Shown: in pieces, positions 42,925-54,291 of the stretch
How the letters are laid out: each line of letters starts with the position of its first letter
Numbering within the stretch: the stretch's first letter is position 1
Assembly (NCBI RefSeq): GCF_018070075.1
Contig: NZ_JAGPXE010000001.1
Span: forward strand, 372,001-436,000
Source: Saccharopolyspora endophytica
GTDB lineage: Bacteria > Actinomycetota > Actinomycetes > Mycobacteriales > Pseudonocardiaceae
DNA: 64,000 nucleotides
Reading direction: 5' to 3'
Made by a program: the position numbers and the translations under genes
Notes under the pieces: generated by a model
The model's database searches: none
What the model was told of the DNA's origin: nothing
What the model saw: only the letters and a program-made list of their open reading frames with translations

Positions 42925-43074
42925 TAAAACGTCCCCGGCGTCCTACTGGCCTGGCACCAAACCCTCACGGGTGACTGGTGGGCGCTCGCCACCTTCGAAC
43001 TCACCAACCGTTCGGGTAAGCCCGGCCTCGTGGTCACCCAGCTCGTGCCAGCCAACGCCATCAAACCGCGCTGA
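42918..43074 (+). pseudogene. Frameshifted 3' remnant of the WWALATFEL gene
   Basis: The sequence matches 36399-36554 of element 1 (DNA for GDWWALATFELTNRS, KPGLVVTQLVPA). It lacks the first half and one base (near 42934), which breaks the frame. It marks the right side of the deletion junction in element 2. Confidence 0.82.
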
Positions 43075-43161
43075 GGACCGGCCTCCAACTCGTGTCAGGT
43101 GTTGGCGTTTCGGTTGTGGATGTGCGCCGCGTCCACGGCGCCTGCGCGTAGTTGACAGGGT

Positions 43162-44709
43162 TCAGCGAGTCAGCGCGGTGTCGAGGAGCATGAGGGTGCG
43201 CGGTTGCTCGGCCGAATCCAACACCTGCCAGCGAGCCACTTCCCGACCGGACGTAACCCCGACACCACTGAACGCAAGTTGGTAACGCGGTAGTGGCGTC
43301 GAAGTCAATGTCTCGCGGTGGGCCCAGTTCCACCGCAACAAGGTCTGCTTGAGCGGCCCGGCACCACGGTAGCGTTCATCCAGCAGCGGCCGTGTCACGG
43401 CCGGGTGGGTGAGGTAGTCCACAATGGGGACCGGCGCGTGGAAAGCCAACGCACCTACTTCCCCAGGGCTGCCGACGGGCTGTCCGCCGGTGAGTCGTCC
43501 GAGATCCGCGGCGACGGCGGCGTACTGCGGGGTGCTGGCATAGTTTCCAGTCAGGTAGGCCATTGTCCAAGGGGCTGGCAACGACGCGACCAGCGATCCG
43601 GTAGCTAGCACGAGAGCGGCTACGAGTGTGGCGAGCCCGAGACGGTTCGAGCAGTACAGGCTGAGCGCCGTAGCCAGGACCGAGCAGGCCACCAATGGCG
43701 CGAAGTACCAAAATTGCGGGTAAGCCCCACCCAGCCACATCACCGCCCAATGCGCCCAACCCGCAATAAGCGCTGCCAACACAACGCGCGCATGACGGCC
43801 ACCCCGGGTCAGAGCCCACACGCCGCACGTCAAGCCCATCACAACCGGCAGCGCGGTCAAGAACGTCGCGACCGGCCACCGGGCGAAGTAGTACGAACCC
43901 ACTGACGTCGCCATTGTGAGCGACGCGCCGCTGCTGCTCTTGAGCCATGTCGTGTCCGGCACCGCGCCGCCGAGGGCGAACCACGACCACACGTGCCACG
44001 GCACGACCACCATGGAGCCAACGGCGGTCGCTGAAATTGATCGCCGCCACGGCAGCAAAGCGAAGATCAGCACGGCCGCTGGCACGATCAGGTCGAGTCG
44101 AGTCAGCAGCGCTACACCTGCGACCACTCCGGTGGCCGCGGCACGGTCGGCGGCCGCGTAGCGGGCGACACCGGTGAGCGTCGCGACCGCGAGGTAGGTC
44201 TCGAGACCCACGGTGGATGCCAACAGGGGTGAGCACGCCACCAAGGTCAACGCAAGGTACGACGCTGCCCAGTGAAGCCCGAGACAACGGCGTAGCCCTT
44301 CGGCCCACCGGCCGGTCACAGCGAGGGTCAGGGAGAGAACAATCCCGACGGCATACACCACGTGACCATTGGCGAGTAGGCTCCCTGCAGCCAGCAGCAA
44401 CATATTCAGGGCGGAGCTCTGCGTGTTTGCAGTAACCCCTGGCAATGCGCCCCATACGCCGTGCTCAGCGAGGTTCCGGGCATAAGTCAGCGTGATCATC
44501 GCATCGTCCGACATGGCTCGGTGCGTGACCAGGAACAGCGCCAGCCCGAGCACAGCGCCGTACATGGCGGAACCCCACCGGCTCATCCCAAGACGCCACC
44601 AGCGGGCCGAACTACCACCCTCTAGGACTGCGGGTGCTGGCAACTTGTCCAACAGTGTGCTCACCCAGCGAAGGATCCGCGTGAAGCGCTTTATAAAGCC
44701 GCAGGTCAC
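43162..44709 (-). CDS. Multi-pass membrane protein, GT-C glycosyltransferase-like
   Basis: The 515-residue protein has around ten membrane segments. After the first, the loop SDDAMITLTYARNLAEHGVW has the D-D/E and Y-A-R-N-L pattern of GT-C type lipid-linked sugar transferases, and a soluble C-terminal region follows the last segment. It would use a polyprenyl-phosphate sugar to modify an envelope glycan or protein. No partner enzymes are nearby. An in-frame ATG at 44586 could be the true start. It is cargo in element 2. Confidence 0.65.
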   Translation of the reverse strand: MTCGFIKRFTRILRWVSTLLDKLPAPAVLEGGSSARWWRLGMSRWGSAMYGAVLGLALFLVTHRAMSDDAMITLTYARNLAEHGVWGALPGVTANTQSSALNMLLLAAGSLLANGHVVYAVGIVLSLTLAVTGRWAEGLRRCLGLHWAASYLALTLVACSPLLASTVGLETYLAVATLTGVARYAAADRAAATGVVAGVALLTRLDLIVPAAVLIFALLPWRRSISATAVGSMVVVPWHVWSWFALGGAVPDTTWLKSSSGASLTMATSVGSYYFARWPVATFLTALPVVMGLTCGVWALTRGGRHARVVLAALIAGWAHWAVMWLGGAYPQFWYFAPLVACSVLATALSLYCSNRLGLATLVAALVLATGSLVASLPAPWTMAYLTGNYASTPQYAAVAADLGRLTGGQPVGSPGEVGALAFHAPVPIVDYLTHPAVTRPLLDERYRGAGPLKQTLLRWNWAHRETLTSTPLPRYQLAFSGVGVTSGREVARWQVLDSAEQPRTLMLLDTALTR

Positions 44710-44850
44710 TCGAAAGAGGGCATGTCAGGCAGATGGGGCAAATGCGACACCGACCACCGATGGCCGAGTCGGGCAGGCTGGAATGTCGGGGTGTGCGGTG
44801 GGGTGGGTGCGGCTGCTCGGTTTTGGTGATCGTTTGACGCGCGGACAGAT

Positions 44851-45303
44851 CTAGTAAAACCCTTTGTCGCGGAATTGGTCTCGCAGCTCCTTGACGACTT
44901 CCTGCCGCTGGGTGTCCTCGGGCCACGGGGCGAGCTTGTAGGTGCCCAGCACTCTTCGCACGGTGCTGACACCAGCACGACTTGTGCAACGCCCGCATAC
45001 CGAGGGAAAGACACGCTTGGGATTGGCCAACATGTCCAGCAGCTCAGCCGGGGTGAACGCCCACGCGTCGCGGCGATCATCGACTAAACGGCATGGGTCA
45101 TTCCGGTCGATGGGATCGAACTCCGCATGCAGCTTCACGGTCAGATTGCCCGGTTCAGCATGTTGCTGCAGCAGAAACCTGGGCGGGGTCGTGACCTGTC
45201 CACGCAATCCCATCTGCTGGAGCTGACGCTCCAGCAGGTCGCGAAAGTAGTTGATCTGCTGGTCGGATAACTCGCCGACCACATCCACGCTGATCCGAGT
45301 CAT
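44851..45303 (-). CDS. Hypothetical protein of element 2
   Basis: The 150-residue soluble protein has a beta-alpha start (TRISVDVVGELSDQQINYFR DLLERQL), a middle strand region and VFPSVCGRCTSRAGVSTVRR with a C-x2-C that may bind zinc. The C-terminus is charged. I do not recognise a family. It is the last gene before the arm repeats of the right end. Confidence 0.5.
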   Translation of the reverse strand: MTRISVDVVGELSDQQINYFRDLLERQLQQMGLRGQVTTPPRFLLQQHAEPGNLTVKLHAEFDPIDRNDPCRLVDDRRDAWAFTPAELLDMLANPKRVFPSVCGRCTSRAGVSTVRRVLGTYKLAPWPEDTQRQEVVKELRDQFRDKGFY

Positions 45304-45393
45304 GGCACGTAACCCTAGCCCGAATGGGTGAATGATCGGCAGTTCGCTCCCGTAGCCCCACGTTTACCGCGGTCGTCGATGCGCGGTCTGTGG

Positions 45394-45457
45394 TCTCAGT
45401 TCTGGTCTCATTCGTACGCGTTCACGGCAGTTCGAATGCGGCGCGGCGTGTTCACGG
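45394..45457. promoter_or_regulatory. Arm-type repeats at the right end of element 2
   Basis: TCTCA pairs (45394-45398, 45406-45410) and GTTCACGG pairs (45420-45427, 45450-45457) mirror those of element 1; the core starts 102 bp after the TCTCA pair. Confidence 0.6.
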
Positions 45458-45511
45458 CGATCCTCTGCCGAGTGTCGGTTCGTGATCTCCGCTGAACCGG
45501 TGATCGTAGAA

Positions 45512-45559
45512 CTGAAAAGCGGAAGGTCGGCGGTTCGACCCCGCCCCTGGCCACCGCTC
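45512..45559 (+). other. attR core at the chromosomal junction
   Basis: The third exact copy of the 48-bp tRNA-Phe 3' half. Beyond it the original chromosome resumes. Confidence 0.9.
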
Positions 45560-45568
45560 AGAGCTAGA

Positions 45569-45595
45569 AAGCCCCTCCCGGTCCGGGAGGGGCTT
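45569..45595 (+). terminator. Probable original terminator of tRNA-Phe
   Basis: 12-bp arms at 45569-45580 and 45584-45595 overlap six Ts (45594-45599). It lies beyond attR and so was presumably the tRNA-Phe terminator before the elements integrated. Confidence 0.88.
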
Positions 45596-46107
45596 TTTTC
45601 GTGAGGGGTCCTGATCGGTGTTTGCGCTGGTCAGGCCATCGAGTGTCACTTGACGCCCGGGATGTGGGGTCTAGGAACCACTGGGCGGTCATCCGTTCGG
45701 ATTCTTGCCCTGCGGTGGTCGGAGTACGACCGGCTCCTGGGACTCCCACTTCATGCGGAACGCGCGCTGTCGGCGCCATTCCCCCAGTGGTCGGAAGGTG
45801 CGGGCTCCACGCTCGGCGCTCGGCCCCCGGCACAGATCAGACCTGAGGAGCGTTTCGCGATCTGCTGATCGCTAGGTCTAGGGCGGCCTTGGTCGTCCAG
45901 GCCACTGCGCTTCTCAGGTCGATCCCCGGGCATTACCCCGGCCCATCACACGGTGCCGGAGTTGTGCGGGGCACGACAGGGCACAAAGTCCTCCTCTGCG
46001 CAATGGCGTCCGCCGTTCTCCCGCCGGCCCACGACGAAAGACCCTGGCGCGAGGCTTCTGGGCAGGAGCACGGTCGGTTGTGCTTCAGCAGGAGAGGGGG
46101 CGCACCC
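45596..46107. other. Intergenic region right of the elements
   Basis: I find no gene with a plausible ribosome site in these 512 bp. The 3' end contains AGGAGAGGGGG before the next gene's ATG. Confidence 0.5.
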
Positions 46108-46557
46108 ATGACGGAGGCGAGCGAGGTCCAGCGGCGCATGTTCGAGTGCGTGTTGCAACGCGACTTCGACGGGCTCAGAGAACTGTGCCACCAGGAATAC
46201 GAATACATCAGTCCCGACGGTGCACGGCATGCCGGCGCAGAAGCTGCCGTGGCTGTGGCCGACAAGTACACGACCGCCTTCTCCGACATGGTGTTCGAGG
46301 TGGTGGCGGAGTACACGTGCGGCGAATCCGCGTGCGTTCGGGTGTACGAGGTCAGCGGGGTCCATGAGAACGAGCTGGAAGGGATCGCGCCGACGTGGCG
46401 GGAAATCCACGTCCACCTGTGCAGCATCGTCGAGATCGAGGACGGCAAGATCCGCCGTGAGTACGACTTCTTCGACAACGCGAGCTTGCTGAGTCAGCTC
46501 GGAGTGGTGCCGACTCCCAGGTCTTCGGAGCAACGGGCCCAGTCCGCCTGGACGTGA
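46108..46557 (+). CDS. SnoaL-like protein (NTF2-fold)
   Basis: The 149-residue protein has the SnoaL / NTF2-like pattern: an N-terminal helix (VQRRMFECVLQRDFDGLREL), YEYISPDGARHAGAEAAVAV, and the final strands HVHLCSIVEIEDGKIRREYD, FFD. Members are polyketide cyclases, ketosteroid isomerases or small hydrolases. No polyketide genes are nearby, so the substrate is unknown. The ATG at 46108 has a strong AGGAGAGGGGG; the longer frame to 45889 lacks one. Confidence 0.8.
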   Translation: MTEASEVQRRMFECVLQRDFDGLRELCHQEYEYISPDGARHAGAEAAVAVADKYTTAFSDMVFEVVAEYTCGESACVRVYEVSGVHENELEGIAPTWREIHVHLCSIVEIEDGKIRREYDFFDNASLLSQLGVVPTPRSSEQRAQSAWT

Positions 46558-46715
46558 CGGCCGCCGACCGCACGCACCGGACGACCGCAGACCTTTCGTC
46601 TCAGACAGCTGGCACGTTGAGCGGATGCGTTCCAGCTGGTCGTTGGCGAGGTGGTAGGCGCGTTCCCATCGTTTCCAGGTGGGCTCGGTCTGCCACCAGG
46701 CGCGGAGTCGTTCAA

Positions 46716-46985
46716 TCAGCCTGTTTGCTCGCTCTCTGGCTCGTTGTGACTCGGCCGCCTGCGGGCCCCTGTCGTGACCACGAGGTATGCCAGGGCCGAC
46801 CAGATGAGTTGTGTTGCTGCGACTCCGGTGAAGAACACGACGGTTTCTTGCCAGGACAGCGGGTCGCTGATGTCGAAGAAGATGTGTCTTGCCGTGTGCC
46901 CGCCGAACATGAGCGCCATGAACCGGAGCCATCCGGCTCGCTCGTGCGTTTCGATCAGCAGGCAGGCGCGTAGCCGTTCACGCAT
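46716..46985 (-). CDS. Small membrane protein, unknown
   Basis: The 89-residue protein has two likely hydrophobic segments (AGWLRFMALMFGGHTARHIF and ETVVFFTGVAATQLIWSALA) and a polar tail. No family recognised. On the same strand just downstream (about 46570-46720) an open frame with normal codon use but no start (RLIERLRAWWQTEPTWKRWE) may be a coupled second gene or a remnant. Confidence 0.45.
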   Translation of the reverse strand: MRERLRACLLIETHERAGWLRFMALMFGGHTARHIFFDISDPLSWQETVVFFTGVAATQLIWSALAYLVVTTGARRRPSHNEPESEQTG

Positions 46986-47060
46986 GCCGATCACCCAGTG
47001 CGGCGCGTCGTTCTCGCCGCTGATCTACGAGTTCGACGCGTGATCGTCGGACGGCGTGAG

Positions 47061-47549
47061 TTACTTGCGGCGTCGGCCTGAGCTCGGAAGGCCTGCGGGG
47101 ATTGCGTGGACGCTGTTCGAGGACTGGACGGGCCGCGCCTTCGATCGGACTGCCGGCTCTTCCACGCGCTTGATCTCGACGACCATCCCCAAGGCGGGGT
47201 CTCCGACGTCGACTTGTCGTCCTGAACCTGGGCAGCTCTCCGAGGTGCCGGGCGCGTTGTGGGAGTACATCTGGCCGTCGCGGGCGCTGACCTTGATGTC
47301 TTGGGCGCAGTCCCGGCACCGGTGAGTGCGAAGCTCGTGGCCGGCCTGGTCGGTCTTCGTTCCGGAGTCGTTCGGCGGGTCGGGCTCAACCATCAGCGTG
47401 TTGGACGCGGGACAGGTCGTGCGCGTGCCCAACCGCGATCCGGCAGGCCGGTGGATCTTCATCCGGCCGGTTCGCAGATTGACAGCCGTGTTCTTCCCGC
47501 AGAGCTCGCACTCGTGCTCCACGGCCCAGGGGCTAAGACGTGAAACCAT
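47061..47549 (-). CDS. Protein with two related zinc-knuckle repeats
   Basis: The 162-residue protein has two copies of a unit: CELCGKNTAVNLRTGRMKIH..C near the start and CRDCAQDIKVSARDGQMYSH..C in the middle. Each contributes C-x2-C, a His and a late Cys, so each may bind one zinc. The units are similar enough to be an internal duplication. The C-terminus is basic. Comparable small proteins occur in actinomycetes with unknown roles. Confidence 0.6.
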   Translation of the reverse strand: MVSRLSPWAVEHECELCGKNTAVNLRTGRMKIHRPAGSRLGTRTTCPASNTLMVEPDPPNDSGTKTDQAGHELRTHRCRDCAQDIKVSARDGQMYSHNAPGTSESCPGSGRQVDVGDPALGMVVEIKRVEEPAVRSKARPVQSSNSVHAIPAGLPSSGRRRK

Positions 47550-47601
47550 GCCCCGATCTTCGGGCAGGGCACCGACAACCGTCCTTCTTGACGCGGGACG
47601 G

Positions 47602-48354
47602 TCACCGCTCTGTCGTGGTGTTGGTTTCGGTGAGGTGTTGGGCGAAGGTTTTGGGGCTTCGGGTGTGGTCGCCTTGGGGGAGGAGGGCGCCGGTGGCGAG
47701 TTGTTCGCCGAGGCGGCCGGGGATGGGGAGGGGGAGGACCGGGCGGTGTCGGCCGCGGGCGGTGAGGAGGCGTCGGGCCATGTCGGTCATCTGGAGTCGT
47801 TCGGGTCCGGCCAGGTCTGGGGCGTGGCCGGCCGGGGCCTGCGTCGCGTAGCGGGTCAGCGCTTCGGCGACCTCGTCGGCTGCGACGGGTTGCGAGAGCA
47901 TGCGGGGGATCACCGCGATCGGCGATTTCATCGCCAGCAGGGGTTCGGGGAATTCGAAGAACTGCGTGGCGCGCAGGATCGTCCACGGCACGTCCCCCGC
48001 CTCGACGAGTTCTTCCTGGACGCGCTTGCCGAAGTAGTAGCCGAGGTCGACCGCGTCGCAGCCGACGATCGACAACGTGACGAGGTGATCGACGTCGGCT
48101 TGCCGCGCCGCGCGCAGCAGGTTCGCCGTGGCGCGGGAGAAGAAGTCGATCGAGACCTTCTTCCTGGTGGTGACCACGTTGCTGACGTCGATCACCGCGC
48201 GGCAATCGCGCAGTGCTTCGAGCAGGCCTTCCCCGGTGATCAGGTTCGTCCCGCGCGAACGCGCGATGACGACCGGCTCGTGCCCGGCGGCGCGCACCTT
48301 CGCCACGACCTTGCTCCCCACCAGTCCGGTGCCCCCGGCGATCGCGATCTTCAC
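47602..48354 (-). CDS. NAD(P)-binding SDR-type protein (NmrA/YbjT-like)
   Basis: The 250-residue Rossmann protein starts VKIAIAGGTGLVGSKVVAKV (G-x-x-G-x-x-G), followed by ARSRGTNLITGEGLLEAL and AVIDVSNVV. No Tyr-x3-Lys of classical dehydrogenases is obvious, although GYYFGKRVQEELVEA may supply it. It resembles atypical SDRs such as YbjT/NmrA that act as redox sensors or epimerases. The GTG at 48354 has GGGAG upstream; the longer frame to 48468 is not supported. Confidence 0.8.
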   Translation of the reverse strand: MKIAIAGGTGLVGSKVVAKVRAAGHEPVVIARSRGTNLITGEGLLEALRDCRAVIDVSNVVTTRKKVSIDFFSRATANLLRAARQADVDHLVTLSIVGCDAVDLGYYFGKRVQEELVEAGDVPWTILRATQFFEFPEPLLAMKSPIAVIPRMLSQPVAADEVAEALTRYATQAPAGHAPDLAGPERLQMTDMARRLLTARGRHRPVLPLPIPGRLGEQLATGALLPQGDHTRSPKTFAQHLTETNTTTER

Positions 48355-48566
48355 AGCAGCTCCCGCTCGTGCTGGCCGGCATTGCCCGGCGTCGCGGTGA
48401 AGACGAGATAGCCCGGCCTCGGTGTGACGTGAAGTGAGCCACGTCGCGTCGGCGGCGCGCGCTGTCACGGATGCCGGCTCGGTCTCGTCGTAACCGCGAC
48501 CAGCATTTCGTCCGGCGCCTCGCGATTTGAGGTGGAGGGCGAGAGCATCGAGGACAGGAGAAGCTC

Positions 48567-49022
48567 GTGATCAGCTCAAGCGAAGCACTGCAGAGGAGAT
48601 CTCCGAAGGTCGTGATCGATCGTGCGTGCCTGGGGATTCTGACCTTCGCATCCGTGCTCCCCGGCGCGTGGGCGTACTTCGCGCCGAGGTTCTTCTACGA
48701 CGCGTTCCCCGGTCTAGGCCTGAGCTGGCTGCCGCAGTTGGGGCCGTACAACGAGCACTTCGTCAAGGACGTCGGCGCGATGTTCCTGGCGTTGGCGGTG
48801 CTCAGCGTGATCGCACTCCGGCACGCCGATGACGGGCGGTCGTCGCGGATGGCCGGTGCGGTGTGGCTGGTGTTCAACGTCCTGCACTTCGGCTACCACG
48901 TGACGATGCTGCACATGTACGAACCGCTGGACCAGGTCCTCAACGTGATCGTGCTCGGGGCCCTGATCGTCGTGTCGGTTCCCCTGGTGGTGCCACCACG
49001 ACGCGGAAGCTCGGGGAGCTGA
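48567..49022 (+). CDS. Small four-helix membrane protein
   Basis: The 151-residue protein has four hydrophobic segments (for example VIDRACLGILTFASVLPGAW and LDQVLNVIVLGALIVVSVPL). AWAYFAPRFFYDAFPGLGL between them recurs in actinomycete membrane proteins of unknown function. GTG start with AGGAGAAG upstream. It is divergent from the SDR gene and could share its promoter. Confidence 0.65.
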   Translation: MISSSEALQRRSPKVVIDRACLGILTFASVLPGAWAYFAPRFFYDAFPGLGLSWLPQLGPYNEHFVKDVGAMFLALAVLSVIALRHADDGRSSRMAGAVWLVFNVLHFGYHVTMLHMYEPLDQVLNVIVLGALIVVSVPLVVPPRRGSSGS

Positions 49023-49051
49023 CCGCGAATATCCACAGTGTACTGGAGTGA

Positions 49052-49081
49052 GGGGCGGGCCGAGATACCCTGGCCCGCCCC
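49052..49081. terminator. Bidirectional hairpin terminator
   Basis: Perfect 10-bp GC-rich arms at 49052-49061 and 49072-49081 lie between convergent genes. Confidence 0.75.
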
Positions 49082-49097
49082 GGTTCTCAGGTCAGCG

Positions 49098-49763
49098 TCA
49101 TGCGACGAAGGTGCGGACGTCCTGCGAAACGCCGTCGTCGGTGAGGAACCCGAGGTGCATGATGCACCCGGTCTGGGTGTTGCGCGCACCCGAGACGACC
49201 GTGCTGTCATCGGGGTCGATGGTCTCGTCGCAGGTCGACCACCACGTGCCGTAGTTGACCGCGCCCGGTGATTCGTCCCCGTCGTTGAGGGTGGTCAGGA
49301 ATTCCGACCCGGGCCGCATTTCCACGCAGGACGCGTCGAAGCAGGAGTTCGCCGACGTGGTGCCGTGGTTCGGGCCCGCCAGCGAGACCCAGTCGTCGAC
49401 CTTGTCGGCTCCGCCGACGAACTTGAGGTACCAGCGGCTGTTGAGCCCGCCCATCGAGTGCGTGACGATGTCGACCTCGGTCGCACCGGTCCGGGCGAGC
49501 ACGTCGTCGACGACGGCGGAGAGCTGGTCGGCGGTGGTCTTGTTGGACTGCGCGGTGTTGTAGTTCCAGGCGGTGAGCTCGCCATCGGTGTAGCCGTCGG
49601 CCTTGAAGTCGGCAACCAGCTCGTTCCAGTTGGAGGCGCTGCCGTTCCAACCGTGCACGAAGATCACCGGGTTGCGTTCGACTGCGGTTGCGGGGCCTGC
49701 GGTGAGGGGCAGAGCGGTTGCTGCCGCTAAGGCGGCGGTCACGAACAGACGGGTTCCACGCAT
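49098..49763 (-). CDS. Secreted lipase/esterase (Bacillus LipA-like)
   Basis: The 221-residue precursor has a signal peptide (MRGTRLFVTAALAAATALPL ... ATAVERNP). The alpha/beta-hydrolase domain follows: VIFVHGWNGSASNW (oxyanion hole), VDIVTHSMGGLNSRW (nucleophile Ser in T-H-S-M-G) and a late His in GCIMHLGFLTDD; a DSTV region precedes it. Small single-domain lipases of this family hydrolyse short to medium acyl esters outside the cell. Cys residues (SCFDASC, CDETID, GC) may form disulfides. The ATG at 49763 follows AAAGGGA. Confidence 0.87.
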   Translation of the reverse strand: MRGTRLFVTAALAAATALPLTAGPATAVERNPVIFVHGWNGSASNWNELVADFKADGYTDGELTAWNYNTAQSNKTTADQLSAVVDDVLARTGATEVDIVTHSMGGLNSRWYLKFVGGADKVDDWVSLAGPNHGTTSANSCFDASCVEMRPGSEFLTTLNDGDESPGAVNYGTWWSTCDETIDPDDSTVVSGARNTQTGCIMHLGFLTDDGVSQDVRTFVA

Positions 49764-50003
49764 GGGGTTCCCTTTCGCTTGGAGGCAACATCGCCGGGCG
49801 GATGTACCAACGGGTTGGCCCTCGCAGAGGTGCGCCTGCCCCGTTCTCATCACCCCGATGGCCGCTAACCGCGTTATAGGGCGTTTTCGGACGCGTGCGC
49901 GAAGAACCTGGTCGCGGAGGGTGGACGCCCGAAGCGGTGGACATCACTCCGGAAGGAGTGTGGGGCGCGCCGCTGCGCCCCCGACGTTCGCGGAGCAAAC
50001 GGA

Positions 50004-50031
50004 AATCCCCTCCCGATCTCGGGAGGGGATT
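50004..50031 (-). terminator. Hairpin terminator after the UvrA-like gene
   Basis: 13-bp arms at 50004-50016 and 50019-50031, downstream of the minus-strand stop at 50080. Confidence 0.7.
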
Positions 50032-50079
50032 CCTCGAAGCCCGCTGGTCCGCTTGGGGCGAAGGGTGTTTCGTCCGGGC

Positions 50080-52431
<2,352 letters not shown>

Positions 52432-52442
52432 CGCGGCTCCGT

Positions 52443-52853
<411 letters not shown>

Positions 52854-52863
52854 GGCAATCACG

Positions 52864-53349
<486 letters not shown>

Positions 53350-53360
53350 CCCGAAACGGA

Positions 53361-53948
53361 TCAGGGCTCGCGGCCGGTGAAGGCCAGCAGCTCCTCGAAC
53401 GGGCTCGCGTCCCCGGGCGCCGGCGTGGCCGCGGCGAACATCCCTTCGGCGCGCAGGTCGTCCTCGCTGCTCTGGGACTGGAACCGCATGACGGCGTCGA
53501 CGGCGGCGTCGTCCGGTGAGTACGGCAGCCCGGCGGTGCGGGCCAGGTCCCAGCCGTGGATCACGGCCTCCGACAGGCTGATGTTGGCGACGACCCAGCC
53601 CGGTGTCGGGCCGAACGCGAACTCGAGCTGCTGATCGAGAACGCCCGGCCCGCTGAAGGCGGCCACGTTGAACCGCGCCGCTTCGCCGAACGCCGCCGCG
53701 ACCTCGTCGGCGGGGAGCTGCGGGTCTTCGGCGGGCAGCTCGGAAGCCTGCCCGGCCGCGACCTGCCCGAAGTACCTCGCACCACCGACGAGATGGTTGC
53801 CGACCTGGCCGGCGGTCCACCCCTCGCACGGGCTCGGATCCCCGAACCGCTGCGGCGGCACCGCCCGCAGCACCGCCGAGGTGGCCTCGAAGGCTCGCTC
53901 CAACAACCCGACCAGCTCGGGGCCGGTCACCGGTTCCCGCTTCTGCAT
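53361..53948 (-). CDS. TIGR03086-family DinB-like protein
   Basis: The 195-residue protein has the mycothiol maleylpyruvate isomerase / DinB-like N-terminal domain: PSPCEGWTAGQVGNHLVGGA with the first His, and EAVIHGWDLARTAGLP with the second. TIGR03086 proteins are metal-binding and may be thiol-dependent transferases. It is the first gene of the four-gene operon with AraC, VOC and UvrA-like proteins. Given mycothiol-dependent relatives, a drug-inactivating transferase is possible. Confidence 0.82.
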   Translation of the reverse strand: MQKREPVTGPELVGLLERAFEATSAVLRAVPPQRFGDPSPCEGWTAGQVGNHLVGGARYFGQVAAGQASELPAEDPQLPADEVAAAFGEAARFNVAAFSGPGVLDQQLEFAFGPTPGWVVANISLSEAVIHGWDLARTAGLPYSPDDAAVDAVMRFQSQSSEDDLRAEGMFAAATPAPGDASPFEELLAFTGREP

Positions 53949-54291
53949 GCCCGCTCCTCGTCTCCCGCCGTCGCAGAGGTAGACCGGCGATCCCGCGGAA
54001 AGTCATCGCCGCCTTCTTGTCGGTGTCCGCCGGTAGTGTCCGGATCACCGAGGACGGGGAGGGATCGTGATGCCGGCGCTGCCGTCCGATGTGGTCGAGC
54101 CACCTTGGCCCTCCGGCGGCAGGGGTGGAACGCGATGCCGGGTGCGCTGAACAGGGCACGCGCGGTCTGGATGTAGCGACGCCCCCGCGCTCAACCGGCC
54201 TGGGGGTTACCGGGAGTGCGGGGGCGTCAAGGTCCACCCCTGGGGGTCAGGTGGACGGCGTCAATGCTACTGCGTGGTATCCGAGATGTCT
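53949..54291. other. Region with tandem terminators after yczE-like gene
   Basis: The region contains no gene. A perfect 11-bp stem (54178-54188 with 54218-54228) is followed by a 7-bp stem (54232-54238 with 54250-54256), downstream of the minus-strand YczE gene. The left part should carry the promoter of the TIGR03086 operon. Confidence 0.6.

Larger units (their letters stand above)
40638..45559. mobile_element. Element 2: internally deleted relic of a related element
   Basis: The 4.9-kb interval between the second and third core copies has complete ends with arm repeats, a 5'-truncated integrase, the frameshifted tail of the WWALATFEL gene, and three cargo genes. No excisionase, replication or transfer genes remain. 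It could only move with help from element 1 or by recombination between cores. Confidence 0.85.

Noticed and set aside
46570-46720. Possible small gene on the minus strand
   Set aside because: Codon use is plausible, but there is no start codon or ribosome site; mentioned only as a possible remnant.
54178-54256. Tandem hairpins considered as a riboswitch
   Set aside because: They lie downstream of the YczE gene, not in a leader, and fit terminators.
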